Shown here piece after piece: positions 57,901 to 64,000 of a stretch of 64,000 nucleotides of DNA (position 1 is the stretch's first letter; every line of letters starts with the position of its first letter). The notes under the pieces are model-generated. The model saw only the letters and a program-made list of their open reading frames with translations. It did no database searches and was not told the DNA's origin. Source of the DNA: Mastigias papua. Lineage: Eukaryota > Cnidaria > Scyphozoa > Rhizostomeae > Mastigiidae. The DNA lies in NCBI GenBank assembly GCA_964019165.1, contig OZ025284.1, forward strand, positions 1,484,521-1,548,520. Reading direction: 5' to 3'. Both the position numbers and the translations under genes were made by a program.

Positions 57901-60900
57901 GTCGCATACCATTGCTTACATTTGTGGCAGGCGTGGGAATTCCCTGAAGTAAGTGCAGTATTTTGCGCAATACGGGCGTAGGACTATTTTGAATTTAGGA
58001 GGGAGGGGGGAGGGGTGGCAAACTGTCTGCTCGAATAAACAAGAAGAACGTTCAAGACTGACGACGATTTCCCAATTCGATTGTTGTCTAACTGTATTGA
58101 GTTTGCAGTTAGTTTCCTTAAAAAACTTTTTTCTTAAAAAGTTGCCGGAATGAAATGGACTTCTGTCCAACCAGGAGGGCTGCAGTCCCATCAGCCTCTA
58201 CCTCTTCATTTCATTTCATTTCATTTTATAATATTTATACAGGCTAAAGGTTCATACAAATATGTTTTTCAACCTGACCTGTTTAAAACTAAAAAAGAAA
58301 TTAATACTAATAGTAACAAAATAAATTTACTAACTAACATAATTTACAATATATAAAACTAAGGCTATAAAAAGAGAACGTAAAGATTAAATAAAAAATG
58401 GTTCCCGACTAGAGCTGTTCTTTAAAAGTTTTCAAGGAGGGGGCCAATTTAGCAGCTCTTTCTAGACTGTTCCACAGTTTTGGACCTCGATAAGAAAAAG
58501 CCTTTTGGCCATTTATCGTTTATAGGAGAGGTATCTTGAGATCAGTTTCAGATGAACGCAGAAATCGTTCTCTATCATCCGAACATTTTGCGAATAATTT
58601 GCTTAAGTAGTCGGGTGCAAGCGAATTTAAAGATTTGTAAGTTAGCGTGGCTGTCTCCTTTCTTATAAGATCACTGATAGTTGGCCAGCCAAGATTCTGA
58701 ATTATAGGAGCAGCAGACGCATCATATGGGCTGCTAGTTACAATTCTGGCAGCTCTATTTTGAATTTTTTGCAAGACATCAAGCTTTGATTCACTACAGC
58801 AGCCCCAAACGGAACAACAGTAGCTCAAATAGGGCTCAACAATTCCTCTATACATTTTGTTGAGTATGTCAGATGGTAGATATTTCTTAGAATACTTAAT
58901 AAGTCCAAGAGCTCGATTAGCCTTGGTCTTGATAGTATCAATATGTTTGCCCCATTGAGCTTACTGTCTATCTGAACACCTAGGTATCTTGTGTTGGTAA
59001 TCATTTCAATGTCCTGATCATCAATAGAAAAAGATGGTGGAGCACCTCTTACGCCTATTTTGGGCATACTTCTTTTCTTTCAAGCTAACACTAATAAGAG
59101 TTGAAGCTCACCTGGACAATCACTTGCTGTAGAGACAAAAAGCTACTTCTCAACCGGACATTTTGAACTTTACCTGTTATCATTGTATTGAACAAATAAA
59201 AAACTATTTATTATATATTCCCTAAGAAGACACACGAACCCTCTTTAGGAGCTGAATTGCTGACTCTGAATTAGAGTTTTTGATATTTTCTGTGTGGGAA
59301 GAAGCGCTAGATGCATGGGTGGTACTGTTATAGAAGAAGGGAAGATTACCAAAATTTGACAAAAGAAGAGGGAAAGGATAGATCGCCAAATTTCTAAGAA
59401 AGGTGGAAGAAAACTGCTAAATATTTAAGGGAAAAGAGCGACTTAGATCTTTGATCCATTCCCCTATAGATAGTTAGAAAAATTGCTCAAATTTTCAAAC
59501 TCCAAGAAGTTCCCTCGACTAAGCCCCCACCTCAGAGGGTGATGAAGATCTTCGCAAAGACTAATGCTTAAATTTAGACTGTTCTTTTAATGTTATGGAA
59601 AATAAGAGTCTTGACAATGAATTTTATTGCGGCATATTTCATTTAATTTTATAAGCCCCCATTGAATAAACCCTCCCTGGGTTAAGCCCCCACCTAAAAA
59701 GTATCAAAGTAGATTAGCCCCCAGGGGGGCTAATTCGAGGATTTACGGTAGTCATATAAAACGAAATCTGTTGTCTTTCAGCTGACCGCAAAGAGTTTAC
59801 GGAATCACCGATACCGGGGTATACTGGTTATGTACCTAAGAAGCAAGAACATGAGCTAGGCTCAACATATGGAAATTGGTCTGGTAAGGCATTTGTTGAT
59901 GCATTATCTGCAAAAAGAATGCAAGAAGACGTAAGCTTGCTGCCAATTGAAATAAGAAGGTATAATGAAGGATTGTTTGTTGTCAATGAAAGCATCCTAC
60001 AGTTGGATTTTCTCGTTTATTTACTTATTTTTTCAATTCCTTGAAGTTGGTATTTATTATAGTTTGTAGGCAAAAGCTAATTCAAACCAACTATCTACAA
60101 AAGGGAAAATTATCAATTATTTTACGGAGAAACTAAAATCTATCTGCATAATAGTATTTACAAAGGGACTTCCGTAGATACACGTTTTTTTATGAGAAAA
60201 ATGTTACTAGAGAATTAGGCTCACAAAGCCAAAATGTTAAGAAAATGTTACGAAAATCATGAGGCTCAAGTTCCAGAGTTCATCTTTGTTACATGCCAGA
60301 AGTCAATATTAGCTCATTCTTTGCAAGCTCCTTTAGAAAGATCGAAACTTTTCTTTGATAACCTTGGTTGACAAAGATCAAAAATTGTTGTAACAAATAA
60401 TAGTACCCTTGTTTTGAAAAAATAAAGAAAATCTTAAGAAAATCTCAGCCTCAATTTGGGGAAAAGTTAAGAAAATTGAGACTTTGACAAAAAAAGTGGT
60501 TTGCAAGCGATTTTTGGATATGCAATGCTCGCCCTTTCATACGTTATCAGTTGTTTTAATTCTGCAGTGAAAAGAGAGCTTTTCTATAAGGTTTGGCTGG
60601 CTGTTCCAGTATAACTCAAAGGCGGAGACATATTTCGGCATGTTTCGAAGTAGTGGACTGAATCGATTTTCATGCTGGCGTTCACAGTGCTGTTGAAAAA
60701 GCTGTTTCTCATATCTAGACTAAATGATGAGTTAATGATAAATCATTAGAGATAAGTTTCTAACAGTATTTTAAGCTCATGCCTATAAATTAGAAAATAC
60801 AGGGAGCGTCAAGGCATTTTTAGATATTGTAGCTGCATAGGAGTGTTCCCCAGTAGGCCCAATGGCCTCCCTTGTATTACGACATTACTTTTGTCGCTGA

Positions 60901-62111
60901 TATCGAAATCAAGCAAAATCTGATGTGGTCTGGGCCTTTCATTGCAGTGTATCAACGGTGTTGACCCAAGCCACTGCCTATCTTGCAACAATCTAGGCCC
61001 CTTCTGCATATGTTCCCTTGTAGTTGAAATTGTTTGAAGAGTGCTCTGGAAGCGTAATTTTCAACAGGATTTGTTGGGTTCCTTCTTGATCAAGAATTGT
61101 CAATAGGCGGCCGTTTTCCCTACCATCTTGTAAGCTATCACTGTCTCACAAGAGTTAAGATCATGTCGTATTACCAATAGTTCCAGGAGTAGATTTTTTA
61201 GGGAGTTATGACATCTTTCTTGAATTGCCTTTCGAAAAGGGGGGAGTTGTTACATCTTTCTTGAACTGTCTACGGAAAGGTGGGTGTTGTGGTCTCAATT
61301 GTTAGTTCATTTGGGAACTGAAACCCGATTTGATCTCTAGACATTTGCAGTAGATTCACTTGTAATGACAAAATCACGTTGATATTGTGGCAATGCTGAT
61401 GAATTTCATAATAATTTTCAGATCGTATCCATCGATGTCAGAGACCGGTCCTGGCCATGCAAGTATCTACAAACCGATTGGGATGGTGCCAAAATACACA
61501 GGATATACACCAAGTCAGTTCTTACTTCGTTTAATTTTAAATTGCTTTCTTGCTATAACCATAAATATATCTGTACTGTAACTGTATTGCAATAACAGTC
61601 TCTTTGTCTATGAAGAGACTGTAAGTACTTTTCTGCTGCTAGCAGGCATGCAGTTGGCAAAGCAGAGCAAGGGAAGCTTTCTCTTGTGGGACGCTAATTT
61701 TTTCGATGGGATAATGATAAATCTAGGAATGACATAACACTCTTGATACTGTTACTTTGATCTAGGGTAGTAGTCGCTAAATTGGGGTAACTCTATTAAT
61801 TGTTTTAATTAAATCCTTATTGTGTCATTTTAGTTATGAACCAGTTTTAAACTGAGTTGCAATTTTTAAGTTTAAGTGGGGAGGTTTCCTTTTGGAGACC
61901 GCCGTGGACTTTTTTAGGGATCTTTCCAGCAACAGCATCAGTAGCTACATATGAACAACATAATCGTTTCTCAGGTCGTCGCTTTGAAATTGGGAACACA
62001 TATGGTGATACGACTCGACTTTTGCCTGTTTGTCATGACACTCCAGGATATGCAACAGGGAGGTATAATCACACTGGACCTCCAATCAAGAGAGAAGTCA
62101 TTCCAGCCTAA
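51943..62111 (+). CDS. CIMIP2A: Ciliary microtubule inner protein 2 (FAM166/UPF0605) family
   Basis: Seven exons, 51943-52046, 53352-53427, 56452-56578, 57578-57811, 59782-59959, 61422-61513 and 61975-62111; CDS 948 nt, 315 residues. CIMIP2/FAM166 proteins bind the lumen of axonemal doublet microtubules. Four repeats of the family motif are visible: IPGYNGHTPQLKFNCGHTYG, VPGYTGYVPGHHFGFGTTY, IPGYTGYVPKKQEHELGSTYG and VPKYTGYTPSRRFEIGNTYG. Domain order fits FAM166A better than B or C, but orthology is only inferred. The donor of exon 5 was set at 59959 (AAGAAG|gtataa) because the stronger-looking site at 59930 breaks the frame. The last acceptor at 61974 restores a GYTP-S-RRFE continuation. 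The intron before exon 3 carries a LINE, and the intron before exon 5 carries another. Expression in ciliated or sperm cells is expected. Confidence 0.88.
54290..55463 (+). mobile_element. LINE fragment with intact RT core, 5'-truncated
   Basis: An uninterrupted frame to 55343 covers the fingers/palm from AYNALKLIYSYLTNRTQRV through GVPQGSVLGPLLFNIFINDL, the catalytic FADDTT, VKLLGVNID and the C-terminal SFRGSLLWNTLSDD block. The endonuclease and N-terminal RT motifs are missing. The 3' UTR ends in a (TGATTA)n tail (55441-55463). It is younger than the other LINE pieces, having no frameshift over about 340 codons. Sense orientation in CIMIP2 intron 2. Confidence 0.9.
55807..56168. mobile_element. 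MITE subfamily 2, copy 3
   Basis: Left CACTTTTTATAGGGATGTAG, right TTAGTTATTCTTATGAAAG. Internal CGAGCATTAATGCTCAAAAA and GTGAGCTTCAC blocks are shared with the other copies. Lies in CIMIP2 intron 2. Confidence 0.55.
56900..56985 (+). repeat. SINE 3'-end fragment
   Basis: CCAAGTTTTACTTTTAGAC, preceded by TCGTAGTCACATCCCC-type sequence, resembles the tail of the SINE at 46928-47196. Confidence 0.35.
57965..58190. repeat. CATGGGCGT-family repeat relative
   Basis: Contains ATACGGGCGTAGGA at the left, GCAAACTGTCTGCTCGAAT, and CGGAATGAAATGGACTTCTG near the right end, paralleling 11318-11545 and 40797-41012. Confidence 0.4.
58197..59085 (-). mobile_element. LINE 3' fragment
   Basis: Minus-strand frames 59067-58825 (TRYLGVQIDSKLNG) and 58855-58520 (YCCSVWGCCSESKLDVLQKI through RKETATLTYKSLNSLAPDYL) continue, after one stop or frame break, into the closing AFSYRGPKLWNSLERAA block near 58500-58440. 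The tail is (ATGAAATGAA)-like at 58197-58225. It is truncated before the catalytic domain, and antisense in the CIMIP2 intron. Confidence 0.8.
59508..59750. mobile_element. MITE with AAGCCCCC-type ends, copy 3
   Basis: Left TCCCTCGACTAAGCCCCCAC, right GGGGGGCTAATTCGAGG plus ATTTACGGTA. It stops 31 bp upstream of CIMIP2 exon 5, so the branch point and pyrimidine tract of that acceptor lie at its edge. Confidence 0.7.
60179..60506. mobile_element. MITE subfamily 3, second copy
   Basis: Starts TACACGTTTTTTTATGAGAAA and runs as reverse complement of 34297-34640, including GATCGAAACTTTTCTTTGAT and TGAGGCTCA blocks. Lies in a CIMIP2 intron. Confidence 0.75.
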
Positions 62112-64000
62112 CATGACACTTGTTTAAATGTTCATTAATATCCTATAGTAACATATATATTTGCCATTTGCAGAGCGGATCTTCCCTATGTTCCATGAAA
62201 TAGTATTTCAGTCTGTTAATGATAGGTGTATATTACCTCTTAAAAGCTAGCGTTCAATATCACAAATCTCATCTCATGTGCAAGATTTAGAGTCAAAATC
62301 AGTTATTTTACAAGTTCCTTTCTCAATCAAAAGCTTCATTCTTCCTATATCTAAATATTTTCGACTTATTTATGCTTCCAAATTCCCTTGCATTTGGCAA
62401 CAGAGTAAGTTTGAGTTTATGATTGATCGTATGTTAATTTAGTACATATCATTTTGATTCTTAATTACAATCAACAAAGTTCCATCAGTAGTCATTACTG
62501 TTAAATTGATCTTGTCTTGAAGCTGGTTGTATATCTTTGCTATAATATAATGAGAACAAATATTTCTTGCTTCATCAAAAGATGCAATGTTTAATATTCC
62601 TAATGGATCAAATATCAGGTCATACTCACTTTAACCGTAGCAAAATTGTACCTCTTTAATGCATCCTATTTAAAACGGTTGTAATCAAGGATAAAGTGCC
62701 TGCTCTACTTACTCTACAGTGCCGTATTTTAGATGCGAATTCATTGATCACAGTTCATTTCCAAAATGTCCTGCGATTTGCGAATGTTTGGATGTGAACT
62801 AAAAGCAATGAGTGCGCATACGAGATCTAAAACATGAATTTAAGTGGAAATGGATCCATTTGTATTCTATTTAAAATTGGATTAAAGAACGACGAACTAA
62901 AAATCTGTAAGCGATGGAGACCAATCATTGCTAACATTGGATTGACGTTTCCTTGACTTAAAGGAGCAGCCATTAAGTATCAGGGGGAATGGGGAAGAAC
63001 CAATTGAAAAACTACTCATATTTCACATCCCAGTTTGAAAGTTGTAAATTTTATACCTCAGTACCCACCAACATTCATCAAACAGACCCCGGCTCAATTC
63101 CCTCCGTCCCGGTCTCCCCACTACTTAATGACTGCTCCATAATAGGAACTGCACGGGCCACTGTTACCATAGAGTACAGCATTGGGGTATCGGGAATTTT
63201 CAGATAAAAATATCAGGATATCTGTTTCGATATAGACACCACCTGTGATGCTAGCATTGCATGGAACGTTTATTTAAGTTATCGTATTATTGACATTTTT
63301 TTGCGAATTTAGAGTATGATATAACTTCACTTAGTAGTTTGCATGGTCAACGTTGTATGAAAGCTTGTTGTGGTGTGCCAGAACCAATATTTTTCTACTT
63401 TCAGGAGTTCATATTTTTTGAACATAATTTATCTTTGTTAGCGCTATCTGCACGGCTTAGCAAGCAATGATCACCAGAAATAACCATCAGTAGTCCCCTT
63501 GAAATGGAAAGTTAGATTAGGTTGTAAGATCTTTTTACGAAAAGACCAAAAGAAAAGAAATATATTGTTCTGCAAGGCTTTTCATTGGGCTCCACCTATA
63601 AACCCATAACTTCTGCTACATGGGTGTCTTGTGAATGTCCCGTATTTTAGTCCCTGGTTTTCAAGGGAGCTAGTGTCTTGAGAAATAATGATTTCACCTG
63701 GAAGGCCTAATCACAGAAAAGAGCTCCACAAGTCCGAGGTGGACTATCTATCATGTACAACTAATAGCTTTGTTCAGATTTGAAAGTGATTACCTACATG
63801 CGATAGCAAGAAAACAATTCGCCCTTCAAGTTTCTCAGTCGTATCATCTTCTATAACATGACATGATATCTCAGTTTCCATCACGATTTCCTAATTGCCG
63901 TGCGGCAGTTCTTTTTTGTAAAATCAAACACTACCTCACTGAGCAAAAATGGAAGCTAAAATGAGGATTTAGTCATGAATGACCTGATTATGTCTTGGTT
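62112..64000. other. CIMIP2 3' flank and window end
   Basis: A short MITE lies at 62963-63138. On the minus strand, 63881-63798 could be a 28-codon first exon starting METEIS and ending at CGCAT|gtaggt, but no following exon was found. Nothing else is recognised. Confidence 0.35.
62963..63138. mobile_element. Short MITE with GGAGCAG(C/T)CATTAAGTA termini
   Basis: The left end GGAGCAGCCATTAAGTA matches the reverse complement of the right end (GGAGCAGTCATTAAGTA) at 16 of 17 positions. About 176 bp, non-coding. Confidence 0.75.

Noticed and set aside
59931..59936. GTAAGC donor for CIMIP2 exon 5
   Set aside because: It ends in phase 0, which puts the next exon out of its conserved frame; the donor at 59960 gives phase 2 and an open join.

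Overview
The window is eukaryotic: AT-rich, intron-containing animal DNA full of microsatellites, 5'-truncated non-LTR retrotransposon ends and MITE-like elements. Gene content (POMK, ROMO1, DUSP11, a CIMIP2/FAM166 axonemal protein, and a secreted S1 protease carrying four ShKT domains) points to an invertebrate metazoan. A cnidarian fits best, because ShKT-protease fusions are common there, but this is inference and not proven by the sequence.

Seven protein-coding genes can be assembled from reading frames plus splice signals. In order: POMK (+, two exons, 921-2223); an intronless RVxF/ankyrin protein resembling PP1 regulatory subunits (-, 3588-4265); an Aa_trans-family amino acid transporter (+, three exons, 7478-17822, with a 7 kb intron full of repeats); DUSP11/PIR1 RNA 5'-phosphatase (-, ten exons, 30784 down to 22027); ROMO1 (+, two exons, 31217-33291); a signal peptide-4xShKT-S1 protease (-, eight exons, 43950 down to 34947); and CIMIP2/FAM166 (+, seven exons, 51943-62111). 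Every exon join was checked for GT/AG ends and phase. Each spliced CDS is a multiple of three with one terminal stop. DUSP11 and ROMO1 are head-to-head, with 432 bp between start codons. POMK/ankyrin, transporter/DUSP11 and ROMO1/protease are tail-to-tail. The genes have unrelated housekeeping or secretory roles, and I see no operon-like functional cluster.

The rest is repeat landscape: six LINE 3' fragments, a tRNA-derived SINE family, several MITE families (many sharing a TACACGC-type terminus, some nested), hAT-like elements with CAGGG ends, TA/ATC/GGT/TGAA microsatellites, and 30-bp, 11-bp and 5-bp tandem arrays.

The most interesting signal is a set of hammerhead-ribozyme motifs. Two identical motifs with complete cores lie head-to-head on opposite strands in the arms of an 82-bp inverted repeat between two TA tracts (19286-19480). 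Three decayed relatives of a second hammerhead type lie at 18169, 23597 and 44613, and the last two also sit in inverted repeats. This resembles the hammerheads of Penelope-like elements and retrozymes, but the inverted-pair arrangement is unusual.
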